Source of the DNA: JBOGTC01 sp050692055
GTDB taxonomy: Bacteria; Chloroflexota; Limnocylindria; QHBO01
DNA length: 46,256 nucleotides
NCBI GenBank assembly: GCA_050692055.1
Contig: JBOGTC010000037.1
Location: 1-46,256 of the forward strand
Direction: 5' to 3'
How positions within the stretch are numbered: the stretch's first letter is position 1; every line of letters starts with the position of its first letter. Position numbers and translations under genes: made by a program. This document shows positions 27,173-35,292 of the stretch, piece after piece. The notes beneath the pieces were generated by a model. The model saw only the letters and a list, made by a program, of their open reading frames with translations. It searched no databases and had not been told where the DNA came from.

Positions 27173-30100
27173 GTGCCTCGCGGACGATGCGGACCTGCTC
27201 CGCCGCATGCACCGCAGGGTATCCCTCGGCTGGCCGCGATCGTTCCGGCCGCGAAATGTCGGCCAACGGGATCTTGTAGGGAACGAGGTGCCGGATGCGC
27301 GGCATCACGAACTTGCGCGCTCCCATGTTGCGTGGCTCCTCCTGGACCCAGGCGAAGGACTCGAGCTTCGCGTACCGTTCCACCACCGCCTGCAGCTCGT
27401 CGGCGGGGAAGGGGTAGAGGCGCTCTACGCGCAGGATCGCTACCTCGGGAGCCTGCTCTCGCAGCTCGGAGAGGGCCAGGTCGTAATAGACCTTGCCGCT
27501 GCACAGCAGCAGCCGTCGAACCTTCGCCGCCGCCTTTTCATCGGCGGTGAAGCGTGGGTCGTCCAGCACCGCCTGGAAGGCGCCATCGGTCAGGTCAGTG
27601 AGGGCCGATGCTGCCTGCGGCAGCCGCAGCAGCGACTTCGGCGTCATGACCACCAGCGGGCGCATGTCCCGGTGCCGCGCCTGGCGGCGCAGCAGGTGGA
27701 AGTACTGTCCCGGGGTCGTCGGGTACGCCACGCGGATGTTCCCTTCGGCGCCGAGGGCCAGGAAGCGCTCGATCCGTGCAGACGAGTGCTCGGGGCCGGA
27801 CCCTTCGTAGCCGTGTGGCAGCAGCAGCGTGAGGCGCGAAGTCTGCCGCCACTTCGCTAGACCCGAGACGAGGAACTGGTCGATGATGATCTCGGCCCCG
27901 TTGACGAAGTCGCCGTACTGCGCCTCCCACAGCACGAGCGCCTCGGGGGCGGTGACCGCGTAGCCGTACTCGAAGCCCAGGCAGGCGTACTCGCTCAGCG
28001 GCGAGTTGTGCAGCTCGAACGCCGCCTTGGTGCTGCTCATCGTGCGCAGCGGCACGTGGCGCTCGCCGGTCTCCGCATCCCACAGGGCCGCGTGGCGCTG
28101 TGAGAACGTGCCCCGCACGGTGTCCTGTCCGGTGAGCCGGATAGGGGTGCCCTCGGCCAGCAGGGTCGCGAAGGCGAGCAGCTCGGCGTGGGCCCAGTCG
28201 ACGCGTGGCTCGTCGCCGTCGAGCGCGGACGAGCGGCGCGCGAGCTGCTTTATCAGCTTGGGATGCACGGTGAAGCCGTCCGGCACGGACTGCAGCCCGG
28301 CGTTCAGCCGACGCAGGGTGTCGGCATCGACGGCCGTCTGCGGCTCGCTGACCTCCTCGGGCGGGATCTCCTCCGAGCCACGGTCGAGCTCGCCCTCGGA
28401 TGGCTCCTCCGCCCCCTTGCGCAGCGCCGCCTGCTTCCCGGCGAGCTCGCGCTGGGCGGCCTTGACCATCTTCTCCGCCTCGTCGGCGCCGATGACGCCG
28501 GCCGACACGAGCTGCTCCTGGTAGCGCTCGCGCACCGACGGATGCTCGGCGATCCGGGCGTACATCGCCGGCTGGCTGTAGGCCGGCTCGTCGCCCTCGT
28601 TGTGACCGTAGCGGCGATAGCCCACGAGGTCGATGACGACGTCGTTGCCAAACTGCTCTCGGTACATCATCGCCAGTCGCGCAGCGGCCAGGCAGGCCTC
28701 TGGATCATCGGCGTTGACGTGGATGATCGGCGCATTGAAGCCCTTGGCGAGGTCCGAGGAGTAGTCCGTGGACCGCGCCTCGCGAGGGCCCGTCGTGAAG
28801 CCGACCTGGTTGTTGGCGATGAGATGAACGGTGCCGCCGGTCGAGTAACCGTCGAGGCGCGCCATGTTGAAGGTCTCCGCCACCACGCCCTGCGCGGCGA
28901 ACGCGGCGTCGCCGTGGATCAGCACCGGCAGCGTGGAGGCGAAGTTGTGCGTCGCCACCGGTGCAGAGCGGTCGGTCTGGTTCGCCCGCGTGCGGCCCTC
29001 GATCACCGGATCGACCGCCTCCAGGTGGCTCGGGTTCGGCGAGAGGACGACCCGCAGCTCCTCGCCCTCGGCGGTGACGTAGCTGCCCTCGGCGCCGAGG
29101 TGGTATTTCACGTCGTCGAGCCCGCCCTTGGGGGCCGTGGCGGTGGTATCGGTCCCGGTCCGGCCGGCCTCGAACTCGGCCAGGATGCCCTCGTAGCTGA
29201 CGCCGACGACATGGGCCAGCACGTTCAGCCGGCCGCGGTGCGCCATGCCGATCATCACCTTGCGCGCGCCATGCTCGGCCGCGTCCTGGATGATGACGTC
29301 CAGCATCGGCACCATGGCGTCCAGGCCTTCGATGCTGAAGCGCTTCTGCCCCAGGTAGGCCCGATGCAGGAAGCGCTCGAGCGCCTCCACCTGCACCAGC
29401 CGATCGAGCAGCGCGCCCTGATCGGCTGTCTCCATCGGCCGCCGATGCTCGCCTGACTCGATAACCCGCCGCAGCCAGACCCGCTCCTCGTGCGAGCCGA
29501 TGTGCTCGACCTCGTAGGCGATGGTGCCGGTGTACGTGGCCTTCAGGTTGGGGAGGGCCTCGGCCAGCGTGGCGCCTGGCACGTAGATGCGCATCAGCTC
29601 GGCCGGGATGCTGGCCATGTTGACGTCCGTCAGGCCCAGCGGCTCGGGGTTCAGCGCCGGGTCGCCGGGCGGTTCCGCGCCGAGCGGGTCGAGGTGCGCG
29701 GCGGTGTGGCCGAAGTGGCGGTAGGCCTTGACAAGAGCCATGCCGGCGGCAACCGCCTTGAGGTCCTCGTATGTCGCGCCGTCGGTGGCCTCGACGGGCG
29801 GCGCGCCCGCCGCCTCGGCGGGCGAGGGCTCAGGCCCGGCCGTCGCGAGGTCGCCGACCTGCGCGCCGAGCGAGGTGGCGATCTTGGAGTAGAAGCCCTC
29901 CTCGCCGTTCAGCAGCGCGTCGATGCGTCGTAGGAAGGCGCCGGACTCCGCGCCCTGGATGATGCGGTGGTCATACGTCGAGGAGATCGTCATCAGCCGC
30001 CGGTCGCCGATCCCGCGAATGGCTCCCGTGGCGACGATGGTGCCCTGGTTCGGCATCAGGCGTGGGACGCTGGCCGTGGTGCCTATGGTGCCGGGGTTCG

Positions 30101-30812
30101 TGAGCGTGATGGTGGCCCCGGCGAAGTCGTCGGGCGCGAGCCTGTTCGCGCGCGCCTTCTCGACGAGCTCCTCGTAGCGGGCGTGGAAGGCGGCGAAGTC
30201 CATTCCGTCGGCGCCCTTGATGACCGGCACGACTAGGAAGCGGGATCCATCCTTCCGCTCGACGTCGACCGCCAGGCCAAGGTTGATTGCGCCCGGATCG
30301 ACGCGGTAGGCCTGCCCATCGGTCTCGCTGAAGTAGTGGCTCATAGAGCGTTGCTCGCCCGCCGCATGCACGATCGCCCAGCCGATGAGGTGCGTGAAGC
30401 TCACCTTGCGCGGCTCGATCTGCGCGTTGAGCTCCCTGCGCCGCGCCTCGAGCGTGGCCACCTCCAGCTCGCGGAAGCTGGTGGCCGTCGGCACCGACAG
30501 GCTGGCCGCCATGTTCTGCGCCAGCCGCGCGGCCGGACCCTTGATCAGCGTTGCTCCATCCGGGAGCCGGGCCGGCTCCGGCTCTGCCTTCGGCTTCGGC
30601 TGCTCGGTCGGTGCGGCTCCATCGGTCTGCCCGTTGCCTTCCGAAGGCTGGACCGATGGCGCCGCCGGCTCGAAGCCTCCGGCGCCCGAGTCGAACAGCG
30701 TGCGCCACTGCGGGTCGACGCTGGCCGGGTCGCGCCGGTACTGCTCGTACATGTCGGCCACGTAGCCGGCATTGACGAGATTCAGGTCACTCAGCGGGTC
30801 GTCGGGGGACAT
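27159..30812 (-). CDS. kgd: Multifunctional 2-oxoglutarate decarboxylase/dehydrogenase (E2-E1 fusion, Kgd type)
   Basis: 1,217 aa, close to the mycobacterial Kgd length. A short N-terminal segment 'NAGYVADMYEQYRRDPASVDPQW' is the domain that docks to other subunits. A linker of about 60 residues follows. Then an E2 succinyltransferase domain without a lipoyl domain is seen, with catalytic His in TYDHRIIQGAESG. The E1 part (from about residue 350) carries the thiamine-diphosphate site: GMAHRGRLNVLAH, 'GDAAFAAQGVVAETFNM' and 'YRRYGHNEGDEP'. It decarboxylates 2-oxoglutarate in the TCA cycle. ATG 30812 has GGGAG six bases upstream. Structured element B lies upstream. Confidence 0.96.
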   Translation of the reverse strand: MSPDDPLSDLNLVNAGYVADMYEQYRRDPASVDPQWRTLFDSGAGGFEPAAPSVQPSEGNGQTDGAAPTEQPKPKAEPEPARLPDGATLIKGPAARLAQNMAASLSVPTATSFRELEVATLEARRRELNAQIEPRKVSFTHLIGWAIVHAAGEQRSMSHYFSETDGQAYRVDPGAINLGLAVDVERKDGSRFLVVPVIKGADGMDFAAFHARYEELVEKARANRLAPDDFAGATITLTNPGTIGTTASVPRLMPNQGTIVATGAIRGIGDRRLMTISSTYDHRIIQGAESGAFLRRIDALLNGEEGFYSKIATSLGAQVGDLATAGPEPSPAEAAGAPPVEATDGATYEDLKAVAAGMALVKAYRHFGHTAAHLDPLGAEPPGDPALNPEPLGLTDVNMASIPAELMRIYVPGATLAEALPNLKATYTGTIAYEVEHIGSHEERVWLRRVIESGEHRRPMETADQGALLDRLVQVEALERFLHRAYLGQKRFSIEGLDAMVPMLDVIIQDAAEHGARKVMIGMAHRGRLNVLAHVVGVSYEGILAEFEAGRTGTDTTATAPKGGLDDVKYHLGAEGSYVTAEGEELRVVLSPNPSHLEAVDPVIEGRTRANQTDRSAPVATHNFASTLPVLIHGDAAFAAQGVVAETFNMARLDGYSTGGTVHLIANNQVGFTTGPREARSTDYSSDLAKGFNAPIIHVNADDPEACLAAARLAMMYREQFGNDVVIDLVGYRRYGHNEGDEPAYSQPAMYARIAEHPSVRERYQEQLVSAGVIGADEAEKMVKAAQRELAGKQAALRKGAEEPSEGELDRGSEEIPPEEVSEPQTAVDADTLRRLNAGLQSVPDGFTVHPKLIKQLARRSSALDGDEPRVDWAHAELLAFATLLAEGTPIRLTGQDTVRGTFSQRHAALWDAETGERHVPLRTMSSTKAAFELHNSPLSEYACLGFEYGYAVTAPEALVLWEAQYGDFVNGAEIIIDQFLVSGLAKWRQTSRLTLLLPHGYEGSGPEHSSARIERFLALGAEGNIRVAYPTTPGQYFHLLRRQARHRDMRPLVVMTPKSLLRLPQAASALTDLTDGAFQAVLDDPRFTADEKAAAKVRRLLLCSGKVYYDLALSELREQAPEVAILRVERLYPFPADELQAVVERYAKLESFAWVQEEPRNMGARKFVMPRIRHLVPYKIPLADISRPERSRPAEGYPAVHAAEQVRIVREALTGR

Positions 30813-30884
30813 GCTCCCTCAAGGATACGGCGCGCGCGGATCCCCGGCGACCGGGACGAGCCGCGTCGCCGCGAGCCAGGCTTC

Positions 30885-31021
30885 TTGCACCACATGGAGG
30901 TATCGGCGAAGAAGAGGCCGCAATCCGGTCCTTCTTCCCCGCGTATGGCACCGCGTGCAACGTACGGGGAAGTTGAGGCGGTCCGGGGCGTCATCTTCGT
31001 CGTTACCTCCACCTCATGCAA
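30885..31021 (+). repeat. 137-base dispersed structured element, copy B
   Basis: The terminal arms pair as TTGCA-ccaca-TGGAGGTA (30885-30902) with TACCTCCA-cctca-TGCAA (31004-31021), with equal five-base internal loops. An internal hairpin at 30908-30937 pairs GAAGAAG with CTTCTTC, then GGCCG with CGGTC. A second hairpin (AAGTTGA with TCATCTT) is imperfect. It aligns base for base with the reverse complement of copy A. It sits 72 bases upstream of the kgd start. Confidence 0.65.
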
Positions 31022-31276
31022 TGCCCGATCCCCAGACAGCGCCCGCCGGCGCCGGCGCGGCTCCGCGAGTTCGCATCGATCGTGTGGACGGGCGACGAAT
31101 TGCTGGTGTGGGGCGGGAGCGTCGCCGGAGAGGCGCTGGGCGGCTTCAATGACGGCTTCGCATACCGTCGCGGCGAGCCTGCCGCGCCATCACAGCCAAC
31201 GACCTGTTGGGCCCGAGGCGCCGGAGGCACCCGTTCCCGAGCGATGAGGTCGCGGCGCGGTTTGCGTGCGAGGTAG
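31016..31276 (+). pseudogene. Kelch-repeat-like remnant
   Basis: A short frame whose middle reads 'REFASIVWTGDELLVWGGS' and then GGFNDGFAYR. This resembles a kelch repeat of beta-propeller proteins (usual WTG.EMLVWGG...YNDGA.Y). The rest is unrelated Arg/Ala-rich sequence, and nothing comparable continues on either side, so a whole propeller is missing. Its first codon lies inside the end of structured element B. Confidence 0.45.
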
Positions 31277-31346
31277 GCACGAGCCTTGGCGCGAGAGCCG
31301 CGCTCGGCCATGCTGTGCACATGACCGACAAGAATGCACCTATCGG

Positions 31347-31652
31347 ATGATCGCGCGCGCCTGGCGCGGGCGCGTGCCCGCGCAGCGGTCCGACGAGTAT
31401 CTCGGATACCTGCGCGCGACCGGCCTGGCCGACTACGCCGCGACGCCCGGCCATGTCCGGACGCTCGTTCTGCATCGGCTCGTGGGCGACGTGGCGGAGT
31501 TCGAGCTGGTGACGTTCTGGGAGTCGCTCGACGCGATCCGGCGCTTCGCCGGCCAGGACGTCACACGAGCTCGCTACTACCCGGAGGACGAGGGCTTCCT
31601 GCTCGAGCTGCCCGAGCGCGTCGAGCACTGGGAGGTGGTTGCCGATCCGTAG
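31347..31652 (+). CDS. Antibiotic biosynthesis monooxygenase-like (ABM) protein
   Basis: 101 aa from ATG 31347. 'MIARAWRGRVPAQRSDEYLGYLRATGLADYAATPGH' followed by 'FELVTFWESLDAIRRFAGQDVTRARYYPEDEGFL' fits a dimeric ferredoxin-like alpha-beta barrel of the ABM/YgiN group. The function of most such small proteins is unknown. The frame is open 27 codons further upstream but without family resemblance. It is apparently monocistronic and converges on the membrane protein 89 bases downstream. Confidence 0.75.
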   Translation: MIARAWRGRVPAQRSDEYLGYLRATGLADYAATPGHVRTLVLHRLVGDVAEFELVTFWESLDAIRRFAGQDVTRARYYPEDEGFLLELPERVEHWEVVADP

Positions 31653-31741
31653 CATCACGCGACGGCGACCCAAGGCTCTCAGGTGCGATTGGTGCAGATG
31701 GGGGCTGAATACGGCGACAACGGCCGAGCGCGCCAGAGGCT

Positions 31742-32356
31742 TTAGGGCTCCTCGACGCGCTCACGGCGGAAGACGCCACGGGCCAGGAGCACGGCGCCGG
31801 CCGCGATCACGATGGCCGGCAGCAGCCACTCCGGCAGCGGCAGCTGCCTCCCGCTGATGCCGATCACCGCCTCGAAGAACACGAAGCCAATGGCGAACAG
31901 ACCGATCCCGGTCATCATGGACCAGAATCCGGCGCGCGCCATGGAGGCGTTGCGGTCGCGAAGGCCGTAGAGCAGCATCCCGACCCCGCTGCCACCGGGA
32001 CCGACCAGCGCCCAGGCATAGGCCCAGCTCTCCCAGTGGTCGGTGGCGTTCTGGTACAGCAGCAGCAGCCCGACGATGGTGGTGATGCTGCCGCCGACCG
32101 CCAGCCCGCTGCCCCGAGGCGTGGCCAGGCCAACCAGCAGGATGACGACGCCGGGACCGATGACGAAGAACGGCCAGCCCAGCCTGCCGATGTCGAGATC
32201 CAGCTGCTGCGCCACGAGCAGTGCAACGCCAACCAGGATGAGGCCGCCGCCGATGAGTGCCGCGGACGGCTGTGGGCGGTCGTGCCCAGGTGCGGACGAC
32301 GCTGAGCCATTGGTCGAGTCCGGCTCGGGAACCGGCTGGTCGGATGACCGCTCCAT
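31742..32356 (-). CDS. Membrane protein with LiaF-like transmembrane region
   Basis: 204 aa from ATG 32356. About 35 polar residues (rich in Ser/Pro) precede six predicted helices: ALIGGGLILVGVALLVAQQ, PFFVIGPGVVILLVGLA, AVGGSITTIVGLLLLYQ, WAYAWALVGPGGSGVGMLL, AGFWSMMTGIGLFAIGFVF and WLLPAIVIAAGAVLLARG. The repeated G-rich helix pairs resemble the LiaF/LiaI-type membrane region found in cell-envelope stress proteins, but no soluble domain follows. Function unknown. It is divergent from pxpA, with 60 bases between starts. A much longer open frame upstream is antisense to pxpA and is rejected. Confidence 0.8.
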   Translation of the reverse strand: MERSSDQPVPEPDSTNGSASSAPGHDRPQPSAALIGGGLILVGVALLVAQQLDLDIGRLGWPFFVIGPGVVILLVGLATPRGSGLAVGGSITTIVGLLLLYQNATDHWESWAYAWALVGPGGSGVGMLLYGLRDRNASMARAGFWSMMTGIGLFAIGFVFFEAVIGISGRQLPLPEWLLPAIVIAAGAVLLARGVFRRERVEEP

Positions 32357-32416
32357 CAGGATTCTGATGGTAGCGCACGCCGATGCGCCGTCGCCGCGTG
32401 GCATGATCGAGGCGGC

Positions 32417-33175
32417 ATGGACCTCAACGCCGACCTCGGCGAGAGCTTCGGGCGCTGGACGCTCGGGGACGATGCCGCCCTGGTGCGGCACCTGACCAGC
32501 GCAAACCTGGCCTGCGGCTTTCACGCCGGGGACTTCATGGTCATGGACGCCTCGGTGCGGCTGTGCCGCGAGGCGGGGGTGGCCGTCGGCGCCCAGCCGG
32601 GCTACCCCGACCTCCTCGGCTTCGGCCGTCGCCAGTTGCCCCTCTCGCCGGACGAGGTCGAGAGTGCCGTTCGCTACCAGGTGGGCGCGCTGGAGGCGTT
32701 CTGCCGATCGCATGGCGTCGAGATGCAGCATGTCAAGCCGCATGGCGCGCTGTACAACGCCGCGGCTGCGGATCCGGGGCTGGCGGCTGCCATCGCTCGC
32801 GCGGTCGGCCGCTTCAGCCGCGATCTCGCGCTCGTCGGCCTGGCCGGCTCACAGCCAATGGCCGGTGCCGCGGCCGAGGCCGGCATTCGCTTCGTGCCTG
32901 AAGCCTTCGCCGATCGTCGATACCTGGCCGATGGCTCGCTCCAGCCGCGGAGCGAGCCGGGATCGGTCCTGACTGATCCCGCTCTGGCGGCCGAGCAGGC
33001 CGTCGGCATTGCCACCCGCGACGAGGTCACCGCGGCCGATGGCACGCCCGTGCCCGTCGCGGCCGAGAGCATCTGCTGTCACGGGGACACGCCCGGCGCG
33101 GTGGCAATCGCGGCCGCGGTGCGAGATGCGCTCGAGCATGCCGGCGTGACGGTGGCCGCCTTCGGCGAGCCGTGA
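32417..33175 (+). CDS. pxpA: 5-oxoprolinase subunit PxpA (LamB/YcsF family)
   Basis: 252 aa. First gene of the pxpABC operon, whose complex hydrolyses 5-oxoproline (pyroglutamate) to glutamate using ATP. Signature motifs are MDLNADLGESFGRW, SANLACGFHAGD, 'VGAQPGYPDLLGFGRR', 'HVKPHGALYN' and 'VPEAFADRRYLADGSLQPR'. It ends 'ESICCHGDTPGAV' as expected. Length is normal. The stop overlaps the pxpB GTG by four bases. The context identifies the operon more firmly than any single gene would. Confidence 0.96.
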   Translation: MDLNADLGESFGRWTLGDDAALVRHLTSANLACGFHAGDFMVMDASVRLCREAGVAVGAQPGYPDLLGFGRRQLPLSPDEVESAVRYQVGALEAFCRSHGVEMQHVKPHGALYNAAAADPGLAAAIARAVGRFSRDLALVGLAGSQPMAGAAAEAGIRFVPEAFADRRYLADGSLQPRSEPGSVLTDPALAAEQAVGIATRDEVTAADGTPVPVAAESICCHGDTPGAVAIAAAVRDALEHAGVTVAAFGEP

Positions 33176-33840
33176 TCCGTCCCTTCGGCGACGCCGCCCT
33201 GCTCGTCGAGGTGGGGGAGACCCGGCGCGTGCACGCGCTCGCGGCGTCATTGCGAGATCGACTGATCGACGGCGTGGTGGAGGTGATCCCCGGTCTCGAC
33301 ACGCTGCTCGTCGAACTCGATCCGCTGAACGCCGATCTCGCAGCCATCTCGGTGGCGCTGGCGCCGCGGCTGGCCGAGGCGGGTGGCAGCGCGCAGGCGG
33401 CCGCCGTGCGGCATCGGTCAATCCCGGTCGTCTACGGCGGCGAGCTGGGGCCGGACCTCGAGGAGGTGGCGCGGCTGACCGGGCTGCCTGCCCACGAGGT
33501 GATCGCGAGCCATGCAGGCAGTGAGCTGACGGTGCTGATCTGCGGCTTCGCGCCCGGCTTCGCCTACCTCGGGGGGCTGCCCGAACGGCTGGCCGTCCCG
33601 CGCCTGGAGACGCCGCGAACCAGCACGCCGCGTGGATCGGTGGCAATCGCCGGGCGGCAGAGCGGGATCTACCCGGCCGATCTGCCCGGTGGCTGGCGGG
33701 TGATCGGCCGGACGCCGGTGGCCATGTTCGATCCGCGGCGAGACCCGCCCGCCTACCTGGCGCCGGGTGACACCGTGCGCTTCGAGCCGATCGACGCCGG
33801 CGCGTGGGACGACCACCTGGGCGCGGCGGACGACTGGTGA
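33172..33840 (+). CDS. pxpB: 5-oxoprolinase subunit PxpB
   Basis: 222 aa from GTG 33172, in GTGA overlap with pxpA. It matches the allophanate-hydrolase subunit 1 / KipI family: 'PFGDAALLVEVG', 'IPVVYGGELGPDLEEVA', 'CGFAPGFAYLGGLPERLAVPRLETPR', VAIAGRQSGIYP and 'PGGWRVIGRTP'. KipI-type proteins also inhibit sporulation kinase A in Bacillus, but the operon context with PxpA and PxpC points to the oxoprolinase role. The stop overlaps the pxpC start (GTGA). Confidence 0.95.
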   Translation: MIRPFGDAALLVEVGETRRVHALAASLRDRLIDGVVEVIPGLDTLLVELDPLNADLAAISVALAPRLAEAGGSAQAAAVRHRSIPVVYGGELGPDLEEVARLTGLPAHEVIASHAGSELTVLICGFAPGFAYLGGLPERLAVPRLETPRTSTPRGSVAIAGRQSGIYPADLPGGWRVIGRTPVAMFDPRRDPPAYLAPGDTVRFEPIDAGAWDDHLGAADDW

Positions 33841-34820
33841 GCGGTCGACAGATCGAGGTTGTCGAGGCCGGGCTGCTCAGCTCCGTTCAGGACGCCGCCG
33901 GGCGTCCCGGGTGGCGACATCTCGGCGTGCCGGTGAGCGGCGCGGCCGACGCATTCAGCGCGCGCCTCGCGAACCGGCTGGTCGGGAACGCGGATCACGC
34001 GCCGCTCCTGGAGGCCACGATCATCGGTCCCAGGCTGCGGATTGCTGCCGCGACCCTCGTCGCCGTCGCCGGCGCGGACCTGGACGCCAGGTTGGACGGG
34101 CGGTCGCTGGCACCGGGCGAGTCGCGGCCGGCTCGTGCAGGCGCTGAGCTGCGGTTCGAAGGTCGCCGTTCAGGAGCCCGCGCGTACGTGGCCTTCGGCG
34201 GCGGCATCCGCGTCGCGCAGGTCCTTGGTTCGGCGTCGACCGACCTGCGATCCGGCTTCGGCGGCCATGCCGGCCGCGCGCTGCAGGCGGGGGACGTCCT
34301 CGATCTCGACGAGCCGTCCGGCGAAGCCGGTGCCCGGCGGCTGCGGGTCTCGCTGAGCGACGACCGTGGACCCATCCGCGTGCTGCCGGGTCCACACGCC
34401 GGCCGGCTTCCGCCCGATCTCCTCGAACGGCTGTGCGCCGCGGACTGGTTGGTGGGTGCGGAGGTGGATCGTGCCGGGGCCCGTCTCGACGGCCCGCCGA
34501 TGGGTGAGGCCCGCATGGCCGAGGTCCCGTCGCTGGGGCTGCCACTGGGGGCGGCCCAGCTCCCGCCCGATGGCCGCCCGATCGTGATGCTCGCCGATGG
34601 TCCGGTCACCGGCGGCTACCCGGTTGCCGTGTGCGTCGTCCGCGCCGACATCGGACGCATCGCGCAGCTTGTGCCCGGCGACGCTCTGAGGTTTGCGCTC
34701 ACGACGCCCGATGCAGCAAGAGAGGCGCTCCTTGCGCAGGAGCGCCTCCTCGATTCGCTCGAGCCGGTCGCCGCCAGAGTGGACGGCGACGACGCGGCGT
34801 GGGCAGGATCGCTCGACTAG
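33837..34820 (+). CDS. pxpC: 5-oxoprolinase subunit PxpC
   Basis: 327 aa from GTG 33837, again in GTGA overlap with pxpB. Allophanate-hydrolase subunit 2 / KipA family: 'EAGLLSSVQDAAGRPGWRHLGVPVSGAAD', FSARLANRLVGN, 'AYVAFGGGIRVAQVLGSASTDLRSGFGG' and 'VTGGYPVAVCVV'. It is slightly longer than the E. coli protein because of the tail. The coding end contains a perfect 10-bp inverted repeat (34722-34748). The stop overlaps, by three bases, the stop of the convergent HesB-like gene (CTAG). Confidence 0.95.
   Translation: MSGRQIEVVEAGLLSSVQDAAGRPGWRHLGVPVSGAADAFSARLANRLVGNADHAPLLEATIIGPRLRIAAATLVAVAGADLDARLDGRSLAPGESRPARAGAELRFEGRRSGARAYVAFGGGIRVAQVLGSASTDLRSGFGGHAGRALQAGDVLDLDEPSGEAGARRLRVSLSDDRGPIRVLPGPHAGRLPPDLLERLCAADWLVGAEVDRAGARLDGPPMGEARMAEVPSLGLPLGAAQLPPDGRPIVMLADGPVTGGYPVAVCVVRADIGRIAQLVPGDALRFALTTPDAAREALLAQERLLDSLEPVAARVDGDDAAWAGSLD
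34722..34748. repeat. 10-bp perfect inverted repeat inside pxpC
   Basis: GAGGCGCTCC / GGAGCGCCTC with a seven-base loop (TTGCGCA), about 72 bases before the pxpC stop. It lies in codons for REALLAQERLL. It could act as a terminator or mRNA-stabilising hairpin for the convergent pair; chance is not excluded. Confidence 0.5.
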
Positions 34821-35131
34821 CTCAGCGGCTCGTCGGTCGTCTCCTCGCCCTGTGGCTTGAAGACCAGCCGCGAGGCACCGTCCTGCTGCGCGACGTCGAT
34901 CATCGCGTTGTCGAGCGGCTCGGCGAGCTGCGGGGCGACGAAGACCTTCATCCCCTCCTGCTCGGTGACCTGGTCGCCGGCCGCCGGTGCATCGGCGAAT
35001 CCGAGGCCGATCGTGACCTCGCCCGCATCGGCCGCTTCCGGGAAGATGCGCAGGCCGTACTCGTCGGGAACATCCTGGCCGCGGCGCAGCTCGGTCAGCA
35101 GCGCGGCGGCTCCATTCGTGATCTGAAGCAT
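34817..35131 (-). CDS. HesB/IscA-fold protein without cysteines
   Basis: 104 aa from ATG 35131, with GGAG about seven bases upstream. The pattern 'MLQITNGAAALLTELRR...DEYGLRIFPEA... GFADAPAAGDQVTEQEGMKVFVAPQLAEPLDNAMIDV' follows the HesB/A-type Fe-S carrier fold (IscA/ErpA). However, it has no cysteine at all, so the cluster-binding triad (one internal Cys and the C-terminal CxC) is absent. It cannot carry an Fe-S cluster in the known way. The role is unknown; such Cys-less relatives are known from Actinobacteria-like genomes. Convergent with pxpC. Confidence 0.8.
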   Translation of the reverse strand: MLQITNGAAALLTELRRGQDVPDEYGLRIFPEAADAGEVTIGLGFADAPAAGDQVTEQEGMKVFVAPQLAEPLDNAMIDVAQQDGASRLVFKPQGEETTDEPLS

Positions 35132-35292
35132 GACTCTCCTTAGCTCGGACTTGGTACGAAGGGGTTCCACGGGCCGCAAGTCTGGTGCCAACGCCTTGCA
35201 CCCCGCTGCGGCGGCGGCGCGATCACCCTGAATCGCTCGGTCATGCGTGCCATCTGCCGCCCCACGGCTTGCGCGAGAGTCACGACGGGGCG

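Larger units (their letters stand above)
30813..31346. other. 534-base stretch without an intact gene
   Basis: Upstream region of kgd and of the monooxygenase gene. It holds structured element B (30885-31021) and a kelch-like coding remnant (about 31064-31171). Otherwise no motif was identified. Confidence 0.7.

Noticed and set aside
28188..29456. Plus-strand open frame of 422 codons opposite kgd
   Set aside because: Antisense to the conserved E1 region of kgd; no start signal and a Val/Gly/Arg-rich composition.
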